Below are positions 1 through 8,297 of a stretch of 64,000 nt of DNA, one piece after another. The notes under the pieces were generated by a model. It did no database searches. It had not been told where the DNA came from and saw only the letters and a program-made list of their open reading frames with translations. Numbering within the stretch: the stretch's first letter is position 1; each line of letters begins with the position of its first letter. Both the position numbers and the translations under genes were made by a program. This DNA is from Coprobacillus cateniformis. Its GTDB lineage: Bacteria > Bacillota_I > Bacilli_A > Erysipelotrichales > Coprobacillaceae. Location: positions 620,001-684,000 of the forward strand of contig NZ_WSNW01000001.1 of the NCBI RefSeq assembly GCF_009767585.1. Direction: 5' to 3'.

Positions 1-930
1 AATAATACTTACACTTCTGAAATGAACTGCTGGATATAGTGTATCTGGATCAATCAAATGATGATATCGGACACCATTAACATCTTTATAAAATCTTTGA
101 TAATCACCACTCGTAACTATTGACTCACCTTGAACAACCAATACAGCTTCATTATCAGACTCACTATTGCTGTAATTCCCATCTTGAGGTGATTCAATGC
201 CTACACAAAATTTTTCTTGGCAATCATTAAGATAGAAGTCTCCCTCTTTCTTTATTTTTCTTTCTCCATGACTAGCAACATTTCCACCACCACTTAAAAG
301 GAAATTATCAACTCCCATTTTAATAAGAGCTTGTTTAACCAATTCAACCGCATAACCTTTCGCAGTTGCACCAACATCAATAGAAACATTTGCATCATCA
401 ATATACACTGTTTGTGCCTGTTTATCAATCTTTATACTGTCAAGACCAGTATGCTGATTAGCCTTCTTTAATTCTGCCTCACTTGGAACAGTACCAACGC
501 CATTATTGCTTTCTGCTTTTTCACGATAATCATGCCAAATATTAATAACGCTTCCAAAAGCGATATTCACTTTCTTAGATATTTTTTCATATCTCTCAAT
601 ACTTAACTCTAATAAATCTATTAGCGGTTTATCAACTTTTATTGCTTTTTTTCCAGCATTATCATTAATTGTTTTTACATTATTTACACCATCATAAGAA
701 TTATATTTATCAAATAATTGATTATAATAATTTAAATCTTTATCAATTAATTCACACTGTTTATCAAAGTCATCCTGATTTGTCGCATATGTAATATAGG
801 TTGTTATTGTATCAAAAGCACCAATAAAGTTTTTTGTATAATACTCATAATTGTCTTTTTGATTCTTACATCCTGTTAATATAAATAAAGAGAACGCAAG
901 AATTACACATATTTTTTTCTTCAATTTCAT
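1..930 (-). CDS. apbE: FAD:protein FMN transferase (ApbE), 3' part missing
   Basis: The translated reading frame runs from an ATG at 930 (preceded by GAAACGGTG) to the window edge without a stop, giving about 310 codons. It starts with a lipoprotein-type leader ending in LTGCK and then shows ApbE hallmarks: FDTITTYIT near the start, DVGATAKGYAVE in the middle, SGGGNVASHG, and HLIDPDTLYP near the cut end. ApbE proteins transfer FMN from FAD to a Thr/Ser of exported proteins, using Mg2+, on the outer face of the membrane. The neighbour at 996-1961 is an exported protein with two candidate flavinylation sites, so it is the likely substrate. The family assignment is firm; the substrate link is inferred from adjacency. 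Confidence 0.92.
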   Translation of the reverse strand, partial: MKLKKKICVILAFSLFILTGCKNQKDNYEYYTKNFIGAFDTITTYITYATNQDDFDKQCELIDKDLNYYNQLFDKYNSYDGVNNVKTINDNAGKKAIKVDKPLIDLLELSIERYEKISKKVNIAFGSVINIWHDYREKAESNNGVGTVPSEAELKKANQHTGLDSIKIDKQAQTVYIDDANVSIDVGATAKGYAVELVKQALIKMGVDNFLLSGGGNVASHGERKIKKEGDFYLNDCQEKFCVGIESPQDGNYSNSESDNEAVLVVQGESIVTSGDYQRFYKDVNGVRYHHLIDPDTLYPAVHFRSVSII

Positions 931-956
931 CACCGTTTCTTATTATACCAATAAAT

Positions 957-989
957 AAAAAAAACTGCGATATATTTTCGCAGTTTTTA
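957..989 (-). terminator. Terminator after the FMN-binding lipoprotein gene
   Basis: ACTGCGA (964-970) pairs with TCGCAGT (978-984). Read on the minus strand it is followed by a T run. It separates the lipoprotein gene from apbE, so apbE probably gets only read-through from this promoter or has its own. Confidence 0.75.
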
Positions 990-995
990 TATTTT

Positions 996-1961
996 TTATT
1001 GTAAAGCAGTTCCAGCTTCAGCAATTGCTTCTAAGAAAGCATCAATTGTAATAGTACATTTAGAAGCTAAATCAGTTCCAGTTTTTGGAGCTTTACCACC
1101 ATGATAATCTTCAGTTTCAATTTTAGCAACTTCATCTAAAGTTTTACCTTTAATTGCAGCTTCAAATGCTTCAGCTTGTTCAAACCATTCTCCACCATCT
1201 TTGATTTTTCCAGCTTTTGCTGAAGTTTCTTTCATATTGTACTTACCTTTTAATTCAGATTTAGTATCAGTAACACCTTTATAAATTTGTGCAACATCAA
1301 TTTTTGAATAAACAATTTTTCCATCAGCATCAGTAGCAACTAATGCAACAGTTGTATTTAATTGTTTCTTTTCAGCATCATTTGACATAACTTCACCAAT
1401 ACCAATTTTTGCAGCATTAGCTTCTTGAGCGTTAGTTCCAGCCTTAGCAACAGCAGCTAAGAAATCATCAATAGTAATAGTACATTTAGAAGCTAAATCA
1501 GTTCCAGTTTTTGGAGCTTTACCACCATGGTAATCTTCAGTTTCAACTTTAGCAACTTCATCCAAAGTTTTACCTTTACAGAATTCTTCGAATGCTTTTG
1601 CTTGTTCATCCCATTCTCCACCATCTTTAATTTTTCCAGCTTTAGCAGAAGTTTCTTTCATACCATAATCTGTACCACGTTCTTTTTTTGTTTTTGTAAG
1701 TGCTGATTTTTCATCTCCACCTGGTGTAGATTGTGCAACATCAATATCAATATATTGAATTTTACCATCAGCATCTAAACCAATAGCAGCCATAGTTGAA
1801 TTAACTTGTCCTTCATCATTTATATTACTTACAATTCCTAAACCAACTTTCGCATATTTTGCAGCAGTATTACCTCCAGTAGGTTCATCTTTTTTTCCAC
1901 ATCCAACAAGTGCAGTTGCAACTAATGCTGATGCAGCTAATACTTTTACTAATTTGTTCAT
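996..1961 (-). CDS. Lipoprotein with two tandem FMN-binding-like domains
   Basis: The start is the ATG at 1961 with GGAGAATTTT-type spacing; an upstream in-frame start at 2027 lies inside the promoter. The 321-residue product has a signal peptide with lipobox LVGC (Cys21). Two copies of a domain of about 142 residues follow, each ending in GTDLASKCTITID. This segment aligns with the flavinylation pattern Dxx(S/T)GA(S/T), with Asp, Ser and Thr at the expected places but Lys-Cys instead of Gly-Ala. The layout resembles PplA of Listeria, an extracytosolic flavoprotein used in electron transfer. The adjacent apbE supports the idea. Exact cofactor attachment is inferred, because the core motif is not canonical. 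Confidence 0.75.
   Translation of the reverse strand: MNKLVKVLAASALVATALVGCGKKDEPTGGNTAAKYAKVGLGIVSNINDEGQVNSTMAAIGLDADGKIQYIDIDVAQSTPGGDEKSALTKTKKERGTDYGMKETSAKAGKIKDGGEWDEQAKAFEEFCKGKTLDEVAKVETEDYHGGKAPKTGTDLASKCTITIDDFLAAVAKAGTNAQEANAAKIGIGEVMSNDAEKKQLNTTVALVATDADGKIVYSKIDVAQIYKGVTDTKSELKGKYNMKETSAKAGKIKDGGEWFEQAEAFEAAIKGKTLDEVAKIETEDYHGGKAPKTGTDLASKCTITIDAFLEAIAEAGTALQ
1042..1580. repeat. Internal gene duplication (two copies of about 426 bp)
   Basis: Segments around 1042-1152 and 1468-1578 are nearly identical and lie 426 nt apart. They encode the matching C-terminal parts of the two lipoprotein domains. The few differences are single bases. Confidence 0.85.
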
Positions 1962-1998
1962 AAAATTCTCCTTCCCATATATCTTTTGAACTACATAT

Positions 1999-2027
1999 AT
2001 TATATATTGAAAGCGTTTATATGGCAA
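1999..2027 (-). promoter_or_regulatory. SigA-type promoter of the lipoprotein with cre box in the spacer
   Basis: On the minus strand, TTGCCA (2022-2027) and TATAAT (1999-2004) are 17 nt apart. The spacer holds TGAAAGCGTTTATA on the plus strand (2008-2021), close to the CcpA cre consensus TGWAARCGYTWWCA. Repression by CcpA in the presence of preferred sugars is the natural reading. The rest of 1962-2282 holds only this promoter and the GH2 promoter. Confidence 0.7.
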
Positions 2028-2217
2028 GAGATTTCGTTGATAAAATGCTGTCTTTTCCCCATAAATGTTACATATTTAAAAGATGTTGTGAAATTTTTCA
2101 CCATTTTATCAATACTTTTCTTATTATGATAATAAAGTAAAATTTTTTTCATAATTAGAAAATAAATATCTGATATTCCCTCACTTAAGAATTCTTTATA
2201 GAAACACTCTAATAAGT

Positions 2218-2257
2218 TTAACTTTATTGTTTTGAAACTGTATAATGTTATTATACA
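2218..2257 (+). promoter_or_regulatory. GH2 promoter with a 19-bp palindromic operator
   Basis: TTAACT (2218-2223) and TATAAT (2241-2246) are spaced by 17 nt. A perfect palindrome, TGTATAAT-GTT-ATTATACA (2239-2257), covers the -10 box and the expected start site. This is a repressor-type arrangement. No cognate regulator gene lies next to it. Confidence 0.6.
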
Positions 2258-2282
2258 ATCAGTTAAACAAAGGAGGGATTTT

Positions 2283-4046
2283 ATGAATCTCATAGATGCT
2301 ATAAAAACAGTAAGACTTTTCCCTAAAGAAGAAGCTCTCATTCCATTAGAGACAAGATGGGGGAAGAATTTAGATGATCAACACGTTCTTGAAGAATATC
2401 CAAGACCACAAATGATAAGAAACAATTACATCAATCTTAATGGATATTGGGATTATGCTATAACGCCTGATAAGAGTATTCCCCCTCAATATCAAGGCAA
2501 GATATTGGTTCCATTTTCACCAGAAGCAAGTTTATCCAAAGTTAATAAACAACTTCAGCCAAACGAATATCTTTGGTACCAAAGAACACTGCCTATTTGC
2601 AAACATCGTCATAAATGCTGCTTATTACATTTTGGTGCTGTAGATCAAACAGCCTCTATCTATATTAATCAAAAAAAGGTTTTCCATCATGTTGGTGGAT
2701 ATCTTCCTTTCACTATTGATATTACACGATTTTTAAATGAGAATTCAAACATCTTAACAGTGCGTGTTCAAGATGTTTCCGAGACATCATATCAATCTAT
2801 TGGTAAACAAAGACTCAAAAGAGGTGGAATGTATTATACAGCACAAAGTGGTATCTGGCAAACTGTATGGTTAGAGTGGGTAAGCGAGACATATATTCAA
2901 GATGTCAAAATAACACCAGATTATGACCATAATCAAATTGAAGTGAAAGTATTCCTCAATCAACCAACTCAAGAACTTATTCATTTTCAGATTAATGATG
3001 AAAATATAGTATCTATATCATCTGACCAAAACATTATTACTCAATATTTAAAAATTGATCACAAAATATCCTGGACACCTGATTCTCCTTACCTCTATAA
3101 TCTTCACGTTTCCATAGTCAATGACCATGTGAAATGTTATTTTGCAATGCGTTTATATACCATCGAAAAAGACAAAGAAAATATACCTAGAATTTGTCTC
3201 AATCACCAGCCAATATTTATGAATGGTGTTCTTGACCAAGGTTATTGGCCTGATGGTCTCTATACTGCCCCTAGTGATGAAGCTCTTATTTATGATATTC
3301 AAACAATGAAAGATCTTGGTTTTAATACGATTCGCAAACATATCAAAATAGAACCTTCCCGTTGGTATTATCATTGTGATCGTCTTGGAATGATTGTTTG
3401 GCAAGATATGGTTAATGGTGGAGAGAAATATCATACTTGGTTTATCACTTGGATGCCATCTTTAATCAGCTGGACAAAAAAACATATCTCAGACAAACAC
3501 AATTATCTTCTTGGTAGAAAGAATGCCATTGGAAAAGAAGAATGGATTCAAGAATGTGAACGAACCATTCAGCATCTTTCTCATTTTCCTTGCATCAGTA
3601 CATGGGTGATTTTTAATGAAGGATGGGGACAATTTGAAACTGTCAAATTAACCAAATACATACATAAATTAGATCCATCAAGATTCATTGATTCAGCAAG
3701 TGGTTGGTTTGATCAAAAATGTGGTGATTTTAGAAGTGAACATCATTATTTTGATGAACCAAAAATAATTCCAGATTCCCGAGCATTTATATTATCTGAA
3801 TACGGAGGATATGTTTATCAAGTCCCTCATCACATAAGTATTAAAAAGAGTTATGGTTATAAAACTTTTCTCAATCAAGAAGAATTGACTCTTGGGTATC
3901 AAAAACTATTTAAAGAAACTGTTGAACCACTTATTCAAAAAGGACTCTGTGGAGCAATTTATACACAAGTCAGTGATATTGAGGAAGAAGTCAATGGCTT
4001 ACTCACCTATGATCGTGAAGTCTGTAAACTTATAAAACAAAAGTAA
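2283..4046 (+). CDS. Glycoside hydrolase family 2 enzyme
   Basis: ATG at 2283 follows AAAGGAGGGATTTT; earlier in-frame starts overlap the promoter. The 587-residue protein has the GH2 order: a jelly-roll sugar-binding domain (about 35-195), an immunoglobulin-like domain (about 195-290) and a TIM barrel. The barrel shows NTIRKHIKIEPSRWYYHCD, the acid/base in WVIFNEGW (Asn-Glu) and a nucleophile candidate in LSEYGGY. There is no signal peptide, so it acts in the cytoplasm on imported glycosides. It is shorter than LacZ (about 1000 residues) and lacks the small C-terminal domains. Beta-galactosidase or beta-glucuronidase activity cannot be told apart from sequence alone. It converges on an MFS gene that may bring in its substrate. 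Confidence 0.88.
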   Translation: MNLIDAIKTVRLFPKEEALIPLETRWGKNLDDQHVLEEYPRPQMIRNNYINLNGYWDYAITPDKSIPPQYQGKILVPFSPEASLSKVNKQLQPNEYLWYQRTLPICKHRHKCCLLHFGAVDQTASIYINQKKVFHHVGGYLPFTIDITRFLNENSNILTVRVQDVSETSYQSIGKQRLKRGGMYYTAQSGIWQTVWLEWVSETYIQDVKITPDYDHNQIEVKVFLNQPTQELIHFQINDENIVSISSDQNIITQYLKIDHKISWTPDSPYLYNLHVSIVNDHVKCYFAMRLYTIEKDKENIPRICLNHQPIFMNGVLDQGYWPDGLYTAPSDEALIYDIQTMKDLGFNTIRKHIKIEPSRWYYHCDRLGMIVWQDMVNGGEKYHTWFITWMPSLISWTKKHISDKHNYLLGRKNAIGKEEWIQECERTIQHLSHFPCISTWVIFNEGWGQFETVKLTKYIHKLDPSRFIDSASGWFDQKCGDFRSEHHYFDEPKIIPDSRAFILSEYGGYVYQVPHHISIKKSYGYKTFLNQEELTLGYQKLFKETVEPLIQKGLCGAIYTQVSDIEEEVNGLLTYDREVCKLIKQK

Positions 4047-4069
4047 AAGAGAATCTCACGATTCTCTTT
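4046..4069. terminator. Bidirectional terminator between GH2 and MFS genes
   Basis: AAAGAGAATC (4046-4055) and GATTCTCTTT (4060-4069) form a 10-bp stem with a TCAC loop. It overlaps both stop codons. Confidence 0.8.
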
Positions 4070-5252
4070 CATGTTTATCAACATCTTCAACACTTACAAA
4101 CATACAAATAGTTCCCAATACTGAGATAATAGCTCCAATCATGAGAACTTTAGAAACACCTAAAGCATCCAATAGAACGCCACCTGCCAAACTTGCAAAG
4201 ACTCCAGCGAGTGTCATTGCTCCTGTAACAAGTGCTTGTCCTTTATTCATATCATGCTTTTCAACAAGTTGACTGACATAATACACAGAGGCTGGAATGA
4301 AAACAGCATATGCTAACATTTGCATAACTTGAGCAACATAAATCATGAACATGTTCATAGCAAAATACGTAACAATATGTTTAACACTGAAGAAAATAGC
4401 AGAAATCAACATCATTTGACGACAACCTAATTTCTTTTGAAACTTTGTAAATAAAGCCATTGTAGGAAGTTCTAAAACTGCTGCCAAAAAAATAGCATTT
4501 CCCATATCAGCACTATTTCCACCAATATGATTAACCACTTGAATAAAGAAGTTATTAATCACTGAATGATCAAAAAATAATAAGACTGTAGCAACCAATA
4601 ATAACATAAATGTTTTATATTTCTTCATAAATTGTCCCATAGACAATTGATCATGAACTTCTTCTTTTTCTTCATGAATAACTTCATCTTTATGTCCTGG
4701 TAGATAAAATGTATATACAAACAGTAATGCACAAAGAGATAATCCAACATAAAAGAATGGTAATAATTCAGGACTAAAAATAGCTACTATATTTCCTAAA
4801 ATCAATGACATGACTGCATACGCAACAGAACCAATTCCTCTTGCTAATCCAAAATTAATATGGATTCCATTTTTCTCAAAAGCAAATGTCAATGAATTAA
4901 TAAATGGCTGCATTGTTAACATTAATGTAAAAACCGTAATTGTTAAAACAACCATGACAATTGATGCTCCTGATAAAAAACTTAAAATAAGTGATAACCC
5001 AATAATAACAACCAAAATACAAGAAATAAGCATCCTTAATGATAAACGGCTTGTTTTGTCCATATATGATGCAACTGCTGGCTGTCCAAATACCGCTAAT
5101 ATATTGGAAATAGACAAAACAATACCAATTGTAGTATTATCAAATCCTTTATCCAATAAAAATACAGATGCATAACCAATCATGGCGCAACAAATCATCC
5201 AATAGAAGCCATGAATACATGCATAACGAATATCTAAAGATTTACTTTCCAT
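4056..5252 (-). CDS. MFS transporter (LacY/NupG-like)
   Basis: The ATG at 5252 is preceded by GGGAGGGAAAAGA, which makes the upstream GTG (5267) unlikely. The 398-residue protein has about twelve hydrophobic segments and a loop after segment two reading YMDKTSRLSLRM, matching the MFS signature region (DxxxxRLxLR). A charged cytoplasmic stretch rich in Glu (KDEVIHEEKEEVHD) separates the two halves. This architecture fits the MFS_1-like group that includes oligosaccharide:H+ and nucleoside:H+ symporters. Its tail-to-tail position with GH2 suggests sugar uptake, but nothing in the sequence fixes the substrate. Confidence 0.82.
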   Translation of the reverse strand: MESKSLDIRYACIHGFYWMICCAMIGYASVFLLDKGFDNTTIGIVLSISNILAVFGQPAVASYMDKTSRLSLRMLISCILVVIIGLSLILSFLSGASIVMVVLTITVFTLMLTMQPFINSLTFAFEKNGIHINFGLARGIGSVAYAVMSLILGNIVAIFSPELLPFFYVGLSLCALLFVYTFYLPGHKDEVIHEEKEEVHDQLSMGQFMKKYKTFMLLLVATVLLFFDHSVINNFFIQVVNHIGGNSADMGNAIFLAAVLELPTMALFTKFQKKLGCRQMMLISAIFFSVKHIVTYFAMNMFMIYVAQVMQMLAYAVFIPASVYYVSQLVEKHDMNKGQALVTGAMTLAGVFASLAGGVLLDALGVSKVLMIGAIISVLGTICMFVSVEDVDKHERES

Positions 5253-5277
5253 TCTTTTCCCTCCCACAAAGTATCAA

Positions 5278-5364
5278 TCATTTATATAAATGAAGATATA
5301 TTTTTAAATGCTCTTTCATCAACATTTGACGAATGTTTACATAAACAGTATATCACTGTTTATG
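5278..5364. promoter_or_regulatory. Cluster of inverted repeats upstream of the MFS gene
   Basis: Three palindromes precede the MFS start: TCATTTATATAAATGA (5278-5293), AACATT-N5-AATGTT (5321-5337) and CATAAACAGT-N5-ACTGTTTATG (5340-5364). The last has 10-bp perfect arms. They look like operator sites for one or more repressors. A candidate -35 (TTGATG on the minus strand) lies between them, but the promoter call is weak. Confidence 0.45.
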
Positions 5365-5400
5365 ATTTTAAACATATAAAATTTCATAAATTGAAAAAGA

Positions 5401-5423
5401 AAGAGATCATATAATGACCTCTT
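5401..5423 (-). terminator. Terminator of the thyA-folA-plsC operon
   Basis: AAGAGATCAT (5401-5410) pairs with ATGACCTCTT (5414-5423), allowing one G-U pair in the minus-strand RNA, followed by a T-rich tail. Confidence 0.7.
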
Positions 5424-6141
5424 AAAATCTATTTTCATTTTCAGCAATACACTTTTCAATACATTCTTGTACATAATGAGCAATCTCAGTGCTATTCATA
5501 TCTTTATATTCATCATAGAAGATAGGTTTCAAATAATGTATTTGTGCATCTACTGGCGCAATTGTATTATTGTCAAAAACCTTATAACAATCAATTAAAG
5601 CAACTGGAACAATTGGTTTTTTAGCATCAATAACTGTTTTAAACGTTCCACCTTTAAACTCTAGCATCTGATTTTGTTGACGACATCTTGTCCCTTCAGG
5701 AAAAATAACATAATTTCGTCCTTCGCTCATTTCTTGCGTTGCCTTTTTTATAACTTTCATAGAAGCTCTTAAGTTTTCTCTATCCATAGCTTCAAACTGT
5801 AACATCTTTAAAACATTCCCTAAAACAAACACGCTCATTAATTCCTTTTTCACAATGGCTTTAAATGGCTTATCATGTGTTTCAAAAAGAATTAATGCAT
5901 CAAACAACCCTTGATGATTAGGAGCAATTAAGTATCCTTGTTCAGCTGGTAAATTTTCTTGACCAAAACTATGAATTCTTACTCTTGATTTAGAGTTGAT
6001 TTTACGAATCATTTTTTGTCCAAAATCAAAACGCTCTTCAAAAGTTGTCTCATCAATATGTTTATTATAAGAACGAATCTTTAATAACCATCCTGGAATA
6101 CGATATAATAATCTTATAATTAAAAATAGTATTCTTTTCAT
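5422..6141 (-). CDS. plsC: 1-acyl-sn-glycerol-3-phosphate acyltransferase
   Basis: This is a 239-residue PlsC-family acyltransferase. The catalytic HX4D box is NHQGLFDA (about residue 76), and the substrate-binding block is FPEGTR (about residue 149). An N-terminal hydrophobic stretch (ILFLIIRLLYRIPGWLL) would anchor it in the membrane, where it makes phosphatidic acid from lysophosphatidic acid. Its start overlaps the end of folA by 4 nt, so the two are translationally coupled. It is the last gene of a three-gene operon with thymidylate synthase. Confidence 0.9.
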   Translation of the reverse strand: MKRILFLIIRLLYRIPGWLLKIRSYNKHIDETTFEERFDFGQKMIRKINSKSRVRIHSFGQENLPAEQGYLIAPNHQGLFDALILFETHDKPFKAIVKKELMSVFVLGNVLKMLQFEAMDRENLRASMKVIKKATQEMSEGRNYVIFPEGTRCRQQNQMLEFKGGTFKTVIDAKKPIVPVALIDCYKVFDNNTIAPVDAQIHYLKPIFYDEYKDMNSTEIAHYVQECIEKCIAENENRF

Positions 6142-6614
6142 TTGTGACCTCTTCGATAAACTTGAAGATTAAATGTTTCATAAGGAATCGTTTCCTGTAA
6201 TTCAAAACCGTATTCATCAAAATCAGGGAAATAGGTTTCTCCAACATGTGCTCCAGGAATTCTTGAAATCAACAATTGATCTGCAAGGGGTAAAGATTGC
6301 TTATAAATAGATGCTCCTCCAGAGATAAATAAATCTTCATTCTTATCTTTATACTCTTGAATAACATCTGTTAAAGATGTTCTCACTTCTACTCGTTCAT
6401 CATCAAATGGTTCAAAAGAAACAACAATTGTTTTTCTATTTGGAAGTGGTCTTCCAATAGCCATATATGTTGTATATCCCATTAAAATGGTTTTATTGAT
6501 TGTTGTTGCTTTAAAATGCTTTAAATCCTCACTGTTATTCCAAGGCATACCATTAGATGATTCTTTTTTCCCAATTAATTGATTATCATCCATTGCTACA
6601 ATAATACTAATCAT
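6138..6614 (-). CDS. folA: Dihydrofolate reductase
   Basis: The 158-residue protein has the usual DHFR length and motifs: MISIIVAMDDNQLIGK at the start, the catalytic acid in PWNNSEDLKHFK, KTILMGYTTYMAIGRPLPNR for NADPH binding, and FISGGASIYKQ near the C terminus. It reduces dihydrofolate to tetrahydrofolate with NADPH. It lies directly behind thyA (1-nt overlap), whose reaction produces the dihydrofolate. The grouping is therefore metabolic as well as transcriptional. Confidence 0.95.
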   Translation of the reverse strand: MISIIVAMDDNQLIGKKESSNGMPWNNSEDLKHFKATTINKTILMGYTTYMAIGRPLPNRKTIVVSFEPFDDERVEVRTSLTDVIQEYKDKNEDLFISGGASIYKQSLPLADQLLISRIPGAHVGETYFPDFDEYGFELQETIPYETFNLQVYRRGHK

Positions 6615-7504
6615 TATACACTCACCTTCCCTACAAGTTTTCCATAACTCTGATAATTTTCAATCTTAATATCATCAATTGTAAAATCAAAAATTGATTT
6701 GACATCTTTATTTAATACCAACTGACATAATGAAAGTGGCTCTCTTGACATCTGTTCTTTAACAACATCAAAGTGATCTTTATAAATATGAGCATCACCA
6801 ATCGTATGTATAAATTCCTTAGCTTCATAACCACAGACTTGTGCTAACATTGCAGTAAACAATGCATAAGAAGCAATATTAAATGGAACACCCAAAAATG
6901 TATCAGCACTTCTTTGATACAATTGACATGAAAGATATTTTTGATCATTTGATACATAGAACTGTAAGAAAGAATGACAAGGCGGTAAAGCCATCTCATC
7001 AACCTCTGCAGGATTCCATGCACAAATAATATGTCTTCTTGAATAAGGATTATTCTTTAATGAATCAACTAATTTTGAAACTTGATCAATTCCTTCATTA
7101 TTAAAATTACGCCATTGTCTTCCATAAACTGGACCTAATTCACCATATTTGATAACAAACGGATCATCTGCTGATAATTCTTTTATCTTTTCTACAAATT
7201 CTTCTAATGTCTCACCATGAAAATCTTCTGATTTTTTAAATATTTCATATGGCCATTCATTCCAAATACGTACATTTCTATCTACCAAATACTTAATATT
7301 GGTATCCCCTTTAATAAACCATAATAATTCTTCAGCGATAGGTCTTAAAAACATTTTCTTTGTTGTTAAAAGAGGAAATCCTTCTCTTAAATCATATCTT
7401 GTCTGATATCCAAAAACACTTCGAGTTCCTGTTCCTGTACGATCATCTCTATCTTCACCATTTTCAAGTATATGTTTACACAATTCTAAATATTGTTTCA
7501 TCAT
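6614..7504 (-). CDS. thyA: Thymidylate synthase
   Basis: This is a classical ThyA of 296 residues. It shows DDRTGTGTRSVFGYQ, the active-site Cys in LPPCHSFLQFYV, RSADTFLGVPFNIASYA and the C-terminal KLVGKVSV. It methylates dUMP using methylene-tetrahydrofolate. GAGGTG lies just before the ATG at 7504. A GTG six bases upstream overlaps that ribosome binding site and is unlikely; a second ATG at 7501 is also possible. It is the first gene of the thyA-folA-plsC operon. Confidence 0.95.
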   Translation of the reverse strand: MMKQYLELCKHILENGEDRDDRTGTGTRSVFGYQTRYDLREGFPLLTTKKMFLRPIAEELLWFIKGDTNIKYLVDRNVRIWNEWPYEIFKKSEDFHGETLEEFVEKIKELSADDPFVIKYGELGPVYGRQWRNFNNEGIDQVSKLVDSLKNNPYSRRHIICAWNPAEVDEMALPPCHSFLQFYVSNDQKYLSCQLYQRSADTFLGVPFNIASYALFTAMLAQVCGYEAKEFIHTIGDAHIYKDHFDVVKEQMSREPLSLCQLVLNKDVKSIFDFTIDDIKIENYQSYGKLVGKVSV

Positions 7505-7576
7505 TTTCACCTCTAAAGGCTATTATATAGGATAATCTTACAAAAGTCATTATATTGAAAAGAAAAAAGAGTATTT

Positions 7577-8257
7577 CTACTCTTCATGATGACTACATTG
7601 AATTCTGTATCTTTCCATCATTTCCTTAAAAATCTCGCCATTTGTTGGTGGTGTATAAGTAATTGCATTAGCCCCAGCTTGAATGACTTCTTTAATTGTC
7701 TCGACGCTTGGACCTCCAGTTGCTATGATTGGAAAGTCTTTATCAATAGCTCTTAAGGCCTTAATAATTGCAACCGTATTTTTACCACCTGATACATTGA
7801 TAATACTTGCTCCAGAATTCAGCATCCTTTCTTCCAACGCTTCGTCTAAAGAAACAATCGTTAAAACAATAGGAATATCGATAATCTGAGCCAACTCTTG
7901 TACAAACCTCGTCTTTGTTGGAGCATTCAAAACAACTGCTGAAGCACCATTTAATTCAGCATCCAACGCAATATTATTCACCCGTGGACCAGCAGTTGTC
8001 CCACCACCAACTCCAGCGAACACTGGCTTTTGAGCAACTTCAATAATTGATTTAGTAATTTGTAATGTTGGAGTGAAAGGATAAACCGCAATAACAGCAT
8101 CTGCATTACAATTGGCAATAACTGCAACATCAGTTGAAAAGACTAATGATTTAATTCTTTTGCCATTAACATTAATTCCAGAAACATCATAAATGCATTC
8201 TGGCACTTTGACAATATGTCTTAGTTTTGATTGAATAACTGGCATTTGTTTTGCCAC
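7577..8257 (-). CDS. TIM-barrel protein of unknown function
   Basis: The product is about 226 residues. It alternates beta strands and helices in a TIM-barrel pattern and ends with a standard phosphate-binding region (FPIIATGGPSVETIKEV, about residues 180-197). Other segments are FAGVGGGTTAGPR and INVSGGKNTVAIIKAL. I do not recognise the exact family; barrels of this shape bind phosphorylated sugars or similar ligands. The GTG at 8257 has GAGG at a good distance. Alternatives are GTG at 8266 (overlapping the ribosome binding site) and ATG at 8245 (too far from it). A ROK kinase gene follows upstream with 40 bp between them, so both could handle the same sugar. Confidence 0.6.
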   Translation of the reverse strand: MAKQMPVIQSKLRHIVKVPECIYDVSGINVNGKRIKSLVFSTDVAVIANCNADAVIAVYPFTPTLQITKSIIEVAQKPVFAGVGGGTTAGPRVNNIALDAELNGASAVVLNAPTKTRFVQELAQIIDIPIVLTIVSLDEALEERMLNSGASIINVSGGKNTVAIIKALRAIDKDFPIIATGGPSVETIKEVIQAGANAITYTPPTNGEIFKEMMERYRIQCSHHEE

Positions 8258-8297
8258 ACACACCACCTCTTTCTTTGTTTGATATTATAATTCATTT

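Noticed and set aside
2000..2341. 113-codon minus-strand frame across the GH2 promoter
   Set aside because: It crosses the lipoprotein promoter and the GH2 start and has no start signal.
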